From contig JASAND010006583.1 of the NCBI GenBank assembly GCA_030248195.1, positions 40,660-104,659 of the forward strand: DNA of 64,000 nucleotides, given 5' to 3'. This DNA comes from Trissonchulus latispiculum. Taxonomy: Eukaryota; Nematoda; Enoplea; Enoplida; Ironidae. This document shows positions 11,291-21,758 of this stretch, one piece after another (positions within the stretch are counted from its first letter, which is position 1; every line of letters starts with the position of its first letter). Made by a program: the position numbers and the translations under genes. The notes under the pieces were generated by a model. That model was not told the DNA's origin. It worked only from the letters and a program-made list of their open reading frames with translations, and did not search any database.

Positions 11291-13060
11291 TCCTAGCACA
11301 CCTTGACCTGCTCTACGCCCCCTGCATGCTCTGAGATAGTCGTAACCTGGCTTTTACCTGCTTTTAAATTGTTCCAGCTAGTGGCCTTTCGGTTTCCGCT
11401 GATTTTCATCGTTGGTTTCATTCACTGTCGTCGTTGATGTTGTTGTTGTTGTTTGTTGTCATTTGTTGGTTGGTTCAATTGTTTGAATCAGAGTTTGACT
11501 TAAACTGCATCCTGCCTGCTCTCCTTATTGCGTTTTCTCCGAGCTGCTCTGACTGTACTTACTAGGTGCGAGCTCAGCTGATAAAATTTTATGTCGGTAT
11601 GACTTTCTCCAACATAGTCGAAATTGCTATACATTTGCTGGAAGCTGTACTCTCCAAGTAAATCGGTACTTATATTGGCACTATTGCGTTACCGGATTTA
11701 CATCAATTAGTGTTAAACGAAACCCAACGTAGCCTTGCAAAAACATTCAACAATGGTGCAAGAAAAACTACCAAGACAAACCAACAAACCATTTGCGCAA
11801 ATTGAGATCAACCAGCAGTAGGCGTAACAGGAGAGAGGTCAACCTGACGAACAACAGAGCAAAAAACAGAAGCCAACAATCAGCAGGATACCTCCTTCCT
11901 TTCATCTATCATGATCATTAATTGGTCTAGATTCCTCCTACGACGCTCCTTACTTGCTCCGTGTTTGCTCCTTCATTGCTACTTTCATGCTCGTAGACTG
12001 CTTCATTGCTCCTTTCATGCTAGATCTATTTGTGGATGGCCATTGCTAGACAACTGCTTCTAGAATATTTTTGCACAGCGTACTCCAAGTCTGCACAGTC
12101 TGCTCCAAATCGACTCTTACGGGCTTGCAGCTACTCTTAAACTGTTTTAAAGTTGCACACATCCGTCCCGTTTCAACATTGTCCTAGCTTATTCCACGTT
12201 ATTCTGACTTCTCTGTTAATACCTGCCTTGAGAGTGCCTCTTCCTTCCCAATTCCCGATTTGATTCAACCAAACGTTTGAGACTGTTCTAAGCATCAGGT
12301 ACCTAAGACAACCACCCACGTGGAGCTCCATGAGTAACGCTTCTTGCCTAATGGGTCTATCAACTTGATTTAATGTAGAATCAACTTGAAACTGCTCTGA
12401 ACTTCTACTACCTAGATTTGATAGTGTACTTAGCTTCTCCCCCCTTAGACTTTTCTTCATCAGCTCTTTATCAGAGTAGCTCTTCATCATCACACACACA
12501 CGCACACACACGCACGCTCACACACAGACCGATGTAAACCATCAAAACCGAGAAACCGAAAGGACGGACACTGTACTTGTATTATTGATGTAGATGAATC
12601 TGTGTTGCTTCAGTCTGTTAACATGTTTTCTAAGGTTGCTCCTGCATGATGTAGTTTACTCTGAACTACTCCCTATGTGCTCTGAAATTGCTCCTGTCCT
12701 GCTACTTTGCACAACTTTATCTCTATCAACCAATGTTACAGATATGTATTGTTTCCTTTTCTACGTCAGTCCGTTATCATGCGTTCATTGCTGCTGCACG
12801 GCTCAGCTTGCTTTAAACGTGCTCCTTACGAACTCCTAAATTGCTCCGTATGTGCTCATTGCGCTACAAATGTACTCAGAGTGTCCATCTGCGTGCTCTT
12901 CAGTTGCTCATGTGTGCTCCTTGTTCTCCATATGTACTCTGAGATTGCTCCTGTCTGCCCCTCGATACTGAAAGTGTGCTCCTTTCCTGCTCCGAGATTG
13001 CTCCGTATGTGCTCCGTTATTACTCTGTGTGCTCCTTGTCATTGTGTGTCACTCCTAAAT
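11291..13060 (-). repeat. TGCTCC-rich degenerate short-period repeat block
   Basis: Dense, degenerate repeats with core TGCTCC. They are the reverse complement of the GGAGCA repeats at 13.98-14.9 kb and 18.5-21.5 kb. Segments here are inverted copies of segments there (12110-12410, and 12590-12700 against 20146-20250). I see no gene in it. Confidence 0.7.
12110..12410 (-). repeat. Repeat A, copy 1 (inverted)
   Basis: Reverse-complement relative of 18350-18680 and 20455-20790. Shared landmarks are the CAAGTTGA...CATTAGGCAGGA...GAGTTACTC segment and GGAAGAGGCACTC. Confidence 0.65.
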
Positions 13061-13239
13061 GTTCCAAATTGGAATTAACACATCTAATTTCATATAAAGG
13101 ATTGGTGTCATCGTGATAGTATGCGAGTAGCTGATATAAAACGAAGTAGGACAATGCACTGTTGTGACTAATATTGCGGTGGAGAGCGTTCAACTTGAAG
13201 CGCCATATAAGAAACATTCATGAAGCAACGACTGAAGAC

Positions 13240-13625
13240 ATGGAATTAGAGAGAAATAGTGATCAGGAAAGTACTGGCTCAAGCACCAGTAATCAAGAAT
13301 TAACTGGATCATTCTGACAAGATCTTGTTGCGAAAGCTGAGGAAAAGTTAGCATCACGAGCTCGCAGATTACTTACTGAGTACCAACAAGATGGTCTCAC
13401 TATTGACCAAGCAAAGCAAATTAGATCGGAACTGAACAAGAATTTGTACGATGACCTCATTGTAGTGATTTCATGAAAGATCCATTGATTGAACGAATTG
13501 TGAGCAAGCAGGCAGAATACGAAAAACGACTTTCCACTACCCAAGCTCTAATACGTGTCATAGAGAAGAACGCAGCCATCGATACGCACGTATTGCCAGA
13601 GAATTCAGAGCCATTGCAACCGTGA
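13240..13625 (+). pseudogene. Broken element gene, hydrophilic coiled-coil-like protein
   Basis: From ATG 13240 a charged protein of about 128 residues can be followed. It is broken by an in-frame TGA at 13315 and a frameshift near 13466. Pieces include AEEKLASRARRLLTEYQQD and LIERIVSKQAEYEKRLS, with heptad-like spacing and high helix propensity. The TGA could be a C-to-T change in CGA. It ends at TGA 13623-13625, about 50 bp before a hairpin that also follows the capsid block, so it probably was an expressed gene of the same element. I do not recognise the family. Confidence 0.55.
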
Positions 13626-13676
13626 CATCTTAATGCCAGATGTTCGCCACAAATGGAACGAAACTGGACCTCCTCA

Positions 13677-13722
13677 AACCTCTTCGGAGGTTCTGCTTGA
13701 AACCGGTTAGGTGGCGAATGGC
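13677..13722 (+). terminator. cUUCGg stem-loop 3' element, left copy
   Basis: A six-pair stem AACCTC/GAGGTT closed by a TTCG loop (13677-13692), then TTGAAACC and GTGGCGAATGGC. GTGGCGAA (13711-13718) can pair with TTCGCCAC upstream (13644-13651), enclosing the hairpin. The copy at 25037 shares loop, stem, TGAA.CC and GTGGCG.ATGGC. There is no AATAAA nearby, so a role in mRNA 3' end formation or termination is an inference. Confidence 0.6.
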
Positions 13723-13979
13723 AGTTTACTTCCGACTGCATGGTTATAGGTAATAATTCTTAGAGCAAGTATCTTTCGGTTTTGGGGGCTTTTATCGGTG
13801 TGTGTCTTGTGCGTCTGTGTTGTTTGTGTGTGTGAGTGTGAGTGTGTGTATTCCTTGTTTTTTCGTCGTCGGTTTGTTGTTTGGCTGGTATATGTTCATG
13901 TGTCAGGTTGTGGTGCGGTGGTGTGCTCTCTCTTGCAGCATTCGGTTTAGGCCAGATTCAAACGCAATTGTATAGCAGT

Positions 13980-14900
13980 GGCCATCCACAAACATATCTA
14001 GTCATGAGCAAGCAAGGAGCAACGAAGGAGCATGCTGAAACAAGTAAGGAGCAGTCAAGTAGAAGTCTAGCAGCAAGTAAGAGCAGTCAAGGAGCATTAT
14101 AGGAGTAAGCAAGGAACAGTTTAGGAGCATGCTAGGAGGTGTCGGAGCAAGTAATGAGCAGCTAATCCCACCTTCAGATGTCGAGGTGTTGTTGGTTGGC
14201 TTGCAAGGAAGGAAGCGAACAGTCTAAGGAGCAGCATAGAAGCAACCGAGGAGCAGCCTAGCAGCAAGCAAGGAGCACGTAATGAGCAGGCAAGGAGCAG
14301 GTAAGAAGCAGTCATAGAGAAGATAAGGAACAGCTTCAGAAGGTGAATTATCAAACATCAGCAGCTCATCATGTTTGTTCGCGTGTTTCCATTGTTGGTG
14401 TTTGTCCCTATAGCGATTGGTTTTCCGTTGTGGGTATTGCCCTTGGTTTGGTTATTGTTACAAGTGTTTGTTAGTTTATAGGGTTGGAGCAAACTGGGAG
14501 CAAGGTAGGAAAACGCAGCCTCGGAGCACCCAAAGACTAGCTGGAGTGGGCCTGGAGTTTGAAGAGCGGTAAAGTAAGAGCATGATGAAGAAACTAGAGA
14601 CGGCAATACTCAAATTCGTAACAGGTTAGGAGTAGCCCCAAGCAGAGCAAACGATGAGCAAAACTGGGAAGAAAGTAGGAGCATTGAAGAAGCAGTTGTC
14701 TAGTAATGAGCGTAATGCGCAGGAATTGGAACAAATAGGCTCACAATTAAAGCAATCTGAGAATATGTACGGCTCAGAGCAGATCAAGTTAGACATACGC
14801 AATATGTGTTTTGAGCAATATACGAGAAGGCTAGGAGCAATCGTGAACCCCAGTGGAGCAGCCTAGGAGCAACCACGAGTCGTGTCGGAGCTGGGCAAGA
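13980..14900 (+). repeat. GGAGCA degenerate repeat block, left
   Basis: Many AAGGAGCA/TAGGAGCA motifs spaced about 10-11 bp or multiples. The strand of the motif flips relative to 11291-13060, with the broken gene in between. The open frame at 14654-14866 is a by-product of the repeats. Confidence 0.75.
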
Positions 14901-15929
14901 GTAACTACAGAGTTTGTCGTATCAGTCGTAGGTGCAAACCTGTTAGCTCAAATGTGATGCGGAAATTGGACATTTCATTGCAGGAATGATCGAATCAAAG
15001 ACTTGATTAAACATCATCGGCTGCTCCAATTCAGATTTGGACCAGTCTCGCAGCAATCAAACAATGCGCAATGCAATCTGCCAGCCAGTTTAGTGACTTC
15101 TGCACATTAAAGAACATCAACAGAAAACAAACAAAAGGCCGGCCAGACAGAAGACCCAGAAGACCAACATCCCCGACAGGTGACAAAACAATAAGCGAAT
15201 CACAGAGACCAAAACTTGTGAAATCGAAAAGTCAATATTTGGCTAGAATTGAATTAGCTGGCAGTTCATGTTCATGTTCAATTCATGAAACTGCAGTAGT
15301 TAAACGTAATGGAATTACGCAGCCTTTGGCTTCTCTTTCTCGAATTGGCTGATTGATTCTGACTACTAAATCCCTTCTGCTAGACACGCACAAGCTAAAA
15401 TTTGCTTTAAACTCGGAAAACCGTCGTAATTTTTTGGCAGATGCGTTAACCCCGCAGGGGTCCAAACGTATGTAGCAGTTGGGTTCAAATATCAAATAGC
15501 TTTATTCTTGCTTGTGTTTTACAAATTAATCTGTTTTGTAAAATACCGCTTTAATATCTGTTAGATATTGAGTTGTGTGTTGAGCTGCGACATTTCTGTA
15601 ATAGATTCCCAAATCATCCTATCTATTTCACTAATTCAAACTTAGCAGTCTTCAAACTCATCCAACTTTGACAAACTTGGCCATTTTCATTCTGTGAGAT
15701 CTAATAAAAACTTACATACAAACAACATTTGCTTCTGACAATGGGCATTAGGCTATAGTTCTGATCATGTATACAGCGACGCACAGCGACGCATGGCACG
15801 ACATGGAAAATCCGATGGTCAAGGTTGATTGTTAAGCTTGCCCGAGCACATGCAAGGAGCACACATACAATCCTGGAGTACATATACACAACATGCATCA
15901 TTGAAAGTAGAGGGGAACGAATGTCATTT
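14901..15929. other. Element interior, nothing recognised
   Basis: Unique sequence without a convincing gene. A 93-codon frame at 15071-15352 contains a basic stretch (KGRPDRRPRRP) but matches no family I know. Confidence 0.35.
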
Positions 15930-16136
15930 TCCAATTCTACGACCCTGAAAACCCCCTATATAAAGTTTTTCTGAGGAATACGGACAATTTTCAATTTTAA
16001 GCTTGGGTCAGCTAAGGTTCTGGTTGAAGGTCACATAGAGCGCAGAGGTTAGCCAAGATGGAAACACTAATAGCAGTTTCGAATTCTACGACCCTGATAA
16101 CCCTCTACATAAAGTTTTTCCAGAGGAAATAGTCAA
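15930..16136 (-). repeat. Tandem units in reverse orientation
   Basis: One to two ~150-bp units (CCCCCTATATAAAG, TTAAGCTTGGGTCAGC) that run opposite to those at 10683-11290 and 16340-16640. The orientation flips at 16137, marking an inversion or nesting junction. Confidence 0.65.
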
Positions 16137-16795
16137 TTAGTAGTAATAGGTCCGCACCAGACGTATTGCTTGGGGGGGGGGTGGTGTAAGCGGCGAAAGC
16201 GGCGAAGCGGCGAAAGCGGCCTGGGGGTGGTGGTGGTGTGAGCGGCGAAAGCGGCGAAGCGGCCTGGTGGGGGTGGTGGTGTAAGCGGCGAAAGCGGCGA
16301 AGCGGCGCTGGCGGAGGAGGAGGCTCAGCTTCAGGGAGACCGGAACCATGGCTGACCCAAGCTTAAATTTGAAAATTCTCTATTTTAAGTGGGAAAAATT
16401 TGTGTATAGGGTTTTCAGGCATGTAGAATTCAAATATGAGCTTTGTTTTCCTCTACAACCTAAGCTCCGCGCTGCAAGTGACCCATGACCGGAACCATGG
16501 CTGACCCAAGCTTAAATTTGAAATTCTCTATTTTAAGTGGGAAAAATTTGTGAATAGGGTTTTCAGGCATGTAGAATTCAAATACGAGCTTAGTTTTCCT
16601 CTACAACCTAAGCTCCACGCTGCAAGTGACCCATGATTTTTTCTCTGCAATCTGAGCTACGCTCTGTACGTGGCTAACAATTTGTGATGAAAGTGCAATT
16701 GTTTTTTGTTTGAGGTTAGTTGTTAGTATTTTATGAAAAGAGAATTTAAAATTCTCTAGCCAGTGTAACTGGCGGAAAAATTTTATTTCAAGCAA
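16137..16795 (+). repeat. Left inner inverted arm, part 1
   Basis: Matches the reverse complement of about 25925-26636: the AGGTCCGCACCAGACGTATT segment, a (GGCGAAAGC)n microsatellite, two tandem units and the GCCAGTGTAACTGGC palindrome. Homology breaks at CAAGCAA (16795), where the CARD cassette starts, and resumes at 17565. Confidence 0.8.
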
Positions 16796-16849
16796 TATAC
16801 AGCAGGGTTTACAAGTGACTACAAGGTAAGTTAGATATACAGCATAAAG

Positions 16850-17353
16850 TTAATGGTTGCAGTCATAATGATTCCATGGAACAATGAGCCATTCGGGTAC
16901 TGTCCATCGCTTGCAGGGATGATTTCCCAACCATTCCGTGAATTCCACAGTTCGAGCATCACAGTCCATGGGCCCCAGAACAAATACAACGTCCAACCGT
17001 GCGGCATCCATAGACTGAAACGTTTTATGACTTTGTTGCTGAAGCATCTTTAGGCGGGAATAAATCTTCCAAGTAACACCTCTCTGCAATGGCTGATCAG
17101 GTTCCGGCAAAATCATCATAAGGTCGCTCTGTCCAGATTTTCGAAGCGCTTCTCTAAGTAGAATAGAGGCATTGGCTCCGTAGCGATTAAGAGTCGTTAA
17201 CAGTTCGTAATTTCTGTCGTGTTCAGGCGTGCAAAGCCTGAGCTTATCTGCTACGTTTGTGGTAAATAGTCCCACTTCCACCAGGTAATCCAATATCGGT
17301 TCCGCTTTCATGTCATTGCAAAATAGCACCAAGTTATCGTAAACAAGATCCAT
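16850..17353 (-). CDS. CARD-domain protein encoded in the left arm
   Basis: A 167-residue protein from the ATG at 17353, which is the most plausible start because the upstream ATG at 17389 lies in the duplicated leader. Residues ~1-82 have the pattern of a caspase recruitment domain: six amphipathic helices, with ILDYLVEVGLFT in the helix 2-3 region, DRNYELLTTLNRYGANA, and LLREALRKSGQSDLMMIL at the helix 5-6 region. The C-terminal ~85 residues are not recognised and contain a hydrophobic strand (DVVFVLGPMDC) and a Trp-rich end. CARDs assemble by homotypic contacts in apoptosis and innate immune signalling, so a decoy or modulator role is an inference. The gene occupies a ~770 bp cassette missing from the right arm, is unspliced, and lies opposite to the zinc-finger gene beside it. 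Confidence 0.75.
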   Translation of the reverse strand: MDLVYDNLVLFCNDMKAEPILDYLVEVGLFTTNVADKLRLCTPEHDRNYELLTTLNRYGANASILLREALRKSGQSDLMMILPEPDQPLQRGVTWKIYSRLKMLQQQSHKTFQSMDAARLDVVFVLGPMDCDARTVEFTEWLGNHPCKRWTVPEWLIVPWNHYDCNH

Positions 17354-17480
17354 AATAGCTACAATAAAATGACAGGTGTATAATAGCATCTAGTAGAAGA
17401 AAAAGCATCGCTAACAAGAGCCATAATAGCTACAATAAAATGACAAGTGTATAATAGCATCAAGTAGAAGAAAACGCAAC
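17338..17480 (-). promoter_or_regulatory. 71-bp tandem duplication of the CARD gene leader
   Basis: Two copies start at about 17338 and 17409. Each holds, on the minus strand, GCTATTATACACNTGTCATT and TTGTAGCTATTATGG. The second copy carries a decoy ATG whose frame ends in TAG after about 21 codons. TATTATACAC is a possible TATA-like box. The duplication thus repeats promoter-like sequence and start-codon context. Confidence 0.5.
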
Positions 17481-17665
17481 ACACTACATCATTTGAAATA
17501 ACGAACAACACACTGCAAAACTAACATTGAGGCACCCTGCTGTGATTGCACCTGTCCATATTAAAAATTTAACGCTTGGGTTCCCTGCTGTGTTTGCACC
17601 TGCCTCAAAATTTCAAACGGTTTTTGCGACTTTAACGATCATTTGGCTCTAGCAGTGACAATACA

Positions 17666-18370
17666 ATGGAAGGAGAAACCAATGTTCAGGTAATAGTTTT
17701 ACAGAGGTTTTTGAGCTTAGAGGTTGAGGTAAGAGGTTGTGAGATTAGTGGTTTAGAGATAAGAGGATTTGAGGTTTAGAGATAAGCGGATTAGTGGTTT
17801 AGAGATAAGAGGATTAGAGGTTTAAGAGGATTAGTGGTTTAGAGATAAGAGGATTAGAGGTTTAGAGATAAACGGATTAGAGGTTTCGAGATAAGAGGAT
17901 TTGAGGCTTAGAGATAAGCGGATTTGAGGTTTAGAGATAAAAGGATTAGTGGTTTAGAGATAAGAGGTTTTGAGATAAGCGGATTTGAGGTAAGAGTTTT
18001 AGATGTTGCCTCTCTTTACTCGCTCTGAGGTACTCCGACATTCTCCGGCACCGTTTTATTTTAGAGCAACTGCAACATATGTGGAATGACATTCGGCCGG
18101 AAAGATGCATTGGTGCGGCACATGGACACCAAGCATTTCAAAAAGGTAATTCGATGTGGCTGCAATACAGATAGTACCACATTTTGATTGAGTGCAGGTA
18201 TGTCTTGCCTTTAGTCGGGTTCTTATTTCATGTGTCGACTTCTTTTGTTTCAGGTCAGGATTCATTGTGGTCATTGCTCCAAGATGGTTCTGCGAACAGA
18301 TACCTACCAGCGCCACTTTAGAGAGCAACACGAGCAATTGGAGCTTCAGGCTAGTGCAGTTTCGAGTTGA
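17666..18370 (+). CDS. Spliced C2H2 zinc-finger protein, left arm copy
   Basis: Three exons join in phase 0: 17666-17689 (MEGETNVQ), 18065-18145 and 18254-18370, giving 73 residues. Exon 2 holds finger 1 (CNIC, then 12 residues, H-x4-H). Exon 3 holds finger 2 (CGHC, 12 residues, H-x4-H, with TDTYQRH). All boundaries are GT-AG. Intron 1 consists of a minisatellite. The last codons (QASAVSS) run into repeat A, so the original 3' end may have been replaced. C2H2 fingers usually bind DNA or RNA, and a regulator of the element is plausible. A related copy lies inverted at 25156-25816 with the same first exon but a different finger set. Confidence 0.65.
17690..18000 (+). repeat. Minisatellite in the zinc-finger intron, left
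   Basis: About fourteen degenerate copies of a ~20-bp unit (GGTTTAGAGATAAGAGGATT and variants). The inverted partner is at 25500-25790. Confidence 0.8.
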
Positions 18371-18680
18371 ATCAAGTGGAGAAAATTCACTAGGCAGGAT
18401 GAGTTACTCTGTGTCGCTTACTCTCTTAGGTAGATGATGCTAAGTGTTGGGTTGAATGAAGTTGGGAGTAAGGAAGGAAGAGGCACTCTCAATTCAGATA
18501 AAGCCTAACTGGAATGGCCAGGATAGGAATAAACAAGGAAAAGGTTGAAGAGGGACGGATCTGCATAACTTCAAAACGGTGTAGGAGTAGCTCCTAGCTC
18601 ATAAGAGTTGAGAGCAAATCAGGAGAAAATATGGGGTAAGCTAGGAGCAGACAACAAATAGTCTGGAAACAGTGAAGAGT
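18350..18680 (+). repeat. Repeat A, copy 2
   Basis: Related to 20455-20790 (same strand) and 12110-12410 (inverted). It starts at the 3' end of the left zinc-finger gene. Confidence 0.65.
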
Positions 18681-21560
18681 CAGAATGGAACAATATCGTT
18701 GCAAACAACATCGTTGCAGCCTAAGAGCATGTATGGAGCAGACCCGGAGTAGAAAGTGAGAAGCCTCAGACGGTGAATATTTAAAACATCAAAATCGCAG
18801 TCTTCACAATCTCAAGAACCATACGCGTCAAACCTGAAAACTTCAAACACTCAAGTATAAACATGGCAGGACCAACTAGGGGCAGTCAAGGAGCAAGTAA
18901 GGAGCAGCCAAGAAGCATCTAGGAGCAAGCGAGGAGCATTCAAGGAGCAGTCAAGGAGCAAGTAAGGAGCAGCCAAGGAGCATCTAGGAGCAAGCGAGAA
19001 GCATTCAAGGAGCAGTCAAGGAGCAAGTAAGGAGTAGGCTGAAACAAATAAGGAGCAGGTAAGGAGCAGTCAAGGAGCAAGTAAGCAGCAGCCAAGGAGC
19101 ATCTAGGAGCAAGCGAGGAGCATTCAAGGAGCAGTCAAGGAGCAAGTAAGGAGTAGGCTGAAACAAGTAAGGAGCAGGTAAGGAGTAACTCTGGACAGCG
19201 CCAGATGTTTGACTGTTCACAGTTGTCTTCTGTTGGCGTCCCTGTTGCTTGTAGCTTGCTCTGAGATTACTCTCTATTATGGAGCAGGTAGCAACCTAGG
19301 AGTGCCGGAGCAGGCGAAAACGATACCCCAATCCTTGGAAGACTCAGCCTCATACCCTCTAACCACAAATCTCCATTCCTCCAACCTCAAATCATGAATT
19401 CTGTTACCTCAAACCCCAAAACCTGAGACCAAAACACAGTCGAAAACCCAGCACCTCAAACCGCACAACCGAAACACATCAAACTCTAACTCAGCCAGGA
19501 ATCCTCAATGTGTAATCTTGGAGTCTGTCCAGAGCATTCTATGAGCAAGTCGGGAACAGGCTAACAACAAGTTGGGAGAATGCTAAGAGAAAGCAATAGC
19601 AGAATAGGAGCAAGTTAAGAGCGAGGTAGGAGCATGCTAGGAGCTACCAAGAGTAGGAGCACGTGAGGAGCCGTCTAGAAGCAAGAGATGATCGTGGTAG
19701 GAGCAAGTAAGGATTAGGGTAGATGCAAGGAATAATTAACTCGGGCTCAAAGCCTAGCTTCGGTAATCTTCTGTTTGTCCTCGGTTTTTCGTTGTTGTTT
19801 GTTGGATTGGTTTTTGTTGGCTTCTACTGATTACTGATTTTTGTTGTCCTGAAGCTTGAATCCTGAAGCACACGGGAGATTAAAAGCAATATAGAAGAAT
19901 ATAGGAGTAACTCAGAGCCGGTAAGAGCAATCTCGGAGCCAGCAAGTGCTCTCGGAGTAGCTCCCAGCAAGCAAGAGTAATCCTGGAGCGAGTCAGGAGC
20001 ACAGCCAGGAGTACTCTATGAGGCCATGGAGCTCATACGGAGCAATCAAAATACGTATGGAGCACGCCCAGAGTAGCAATAAACGGAGAAGCAGACTAGA
20101 AAACAACAGATCCCTTACCTGATTGATAAGTTGTGAGAGATGGCAGGACAGAAGCAATTTCAGAGCACATAAAGAGTAGTTCGGAGTAACCTACAGAAGT
20201 AACCTTTGAAAGCATGTTAACAGACTGAAGCAATATACATTCATGCATATGCACAAGTTCAGTGTCAGTGTAATTACCTTTCGGGTTTGGTTGTTGTCAG
20301 CGTTGGGTGTGTGTTGTGTGTTGTGTGTGTGTGTTGTGTGAGTGTTGTGCGCGTTCTTTGTTGTGTTCGTTCTTAGGTGGTTTCTTGCTGGTGTTTGTTC
20401 CGGTGTCAGTTTGTTGTGCGGTCAGTTGATTTGCTCTGTTGTTTTCAATAGGCTTACTGCAGTTTCAAGTTGAGTCAAAGATGGATCAAGTTGAGAGAAC
20501 TCATTAGGCAGGAAGAGTTACTCATAGTGATCTACGTGGGTTACTTTCTTAGGTAGGCGATGCAAAGAACAGTCTGTAATGTTGGGTTGAATTGGAAACA
20601 CTCAGTCTAGGAAGAAAGAGGCACTCCCAGCACAGGAAGGAGTAGTCAGAGTAAACTAGGGAAAGGTGATACGGGACTGAACGTCGTAACCCAAAACGGT
20701 TTAAGAGTAGCTCGTAAGAGTTTAAAGATCAGGAGCAAACATGTGGTAAGCTAGGAGCAGGCCATATATACTCTGGAAGCAGTGAAGAGTCAGTAAGGAA
20801 CAACTACGCGAAGAGCACCTATGGAGCAGACATAGAGAAGATAAGGAACAGTCTCAGAAGACGAATGTTTCAGTACCTCAATCTTCATAACCCCAAGAAC
20901 CTTATGCGTCACGCGTGAAAGCCTCAATCACTCAAGCACTAGCCTGCAACATGCCAAGCGTGAGCAATTGAACGCAAACTAGGAGCAAGCAAGGAGCATT
21001 CAAGGAGCAGTCAAGGAGCAAATAAGGAGCAAGTAAGGAGCAAATAAGGAGCAAGTAAGGAGCAGTCAAGGAGCAGCTAAGGTGCAGTCTAAAAGCAAGT
21101 TTGGAACTATTGCAAGCAGCAATTGTGGACCGCATAAGGGGCAAGTGATGAGCACGTTGAAACAAGTAAGAAGCAAGCGTGGAGCTATTCTGGGCAGGAC
21201 CAGATGTTGGGGTGTTCTTCGTTTGGTTGTGTTCACTGTTGCTCGTAGCTTCCGCTGAGCTTGTTCCCTATCATGGAGCAGGCCAAGAGCATATAGCTAC
21301 CTGGGAGTGCAGGAGCAGGCGAAAACGACACCTCATCCCTCAGAACCCCCAAACCCCTAACCACAAATCGCTAGCTTCAAATCCATGTTGCCTCTAACCT
21401 CAACACCAGACCCAAACCTCACAATTACAAACCCGAAGACCTAAAACATCACAACCGGAACCCCTTTAACTCTAACTCCGCTAGGAATGTAAAATCCTGG
21501 AACCAGTCAAGTCAGGATTATGCTATGAGAAAGTCAGGAGCATGGAAGAGCAGACTAGGA
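18480..21560 (+). repeat. GGAGCA degenerate repeat block, right
   Basis: Long arrays of AAGGAGCAAGT-type units with ~10-11 bp spacing (clearest at 18880-19180 and 20970-21090). They are interspersed with two related ~1.1 kb segments (18370-19560 and 20440-21530) that share repeat A and a later segment with GGAGCAGGCGAAAACGA. No gene is seen. The block sits directly upstream of the capsid ORFs. Confidence 0.75.
20455..20790 (+). repeat. Repeat A, copy 3
   Basis: Third copy of the segment at 18350-18680. The two direct copies are about 2.1 kb apart. Confidence 0.65.
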
Positions 21561-21758
21561 GCGAATCAAACCAGCTTAAGTCACACTCTGATTCAAACAA
21601 GTGAACCAACCAACAAATGCCAACAAATAACAACACCAACAACGACAGAACGAGGCCAACGACGAAGACCAGCGAAAACCAAGCTGGAAACAATTTAAGA
21701 GCAGGTAAAAGCCGGAGTCGTTACAAAACACAAGATTATTGCAACTGGGGAACCCGAT

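Noticed and set aside
14654..14866. 70-codon frame with SKTGKKVGALKKQ start
   Set aside because: Built from GGAGCA repeats. Neighbouring repeat copies are equally open without conservation.
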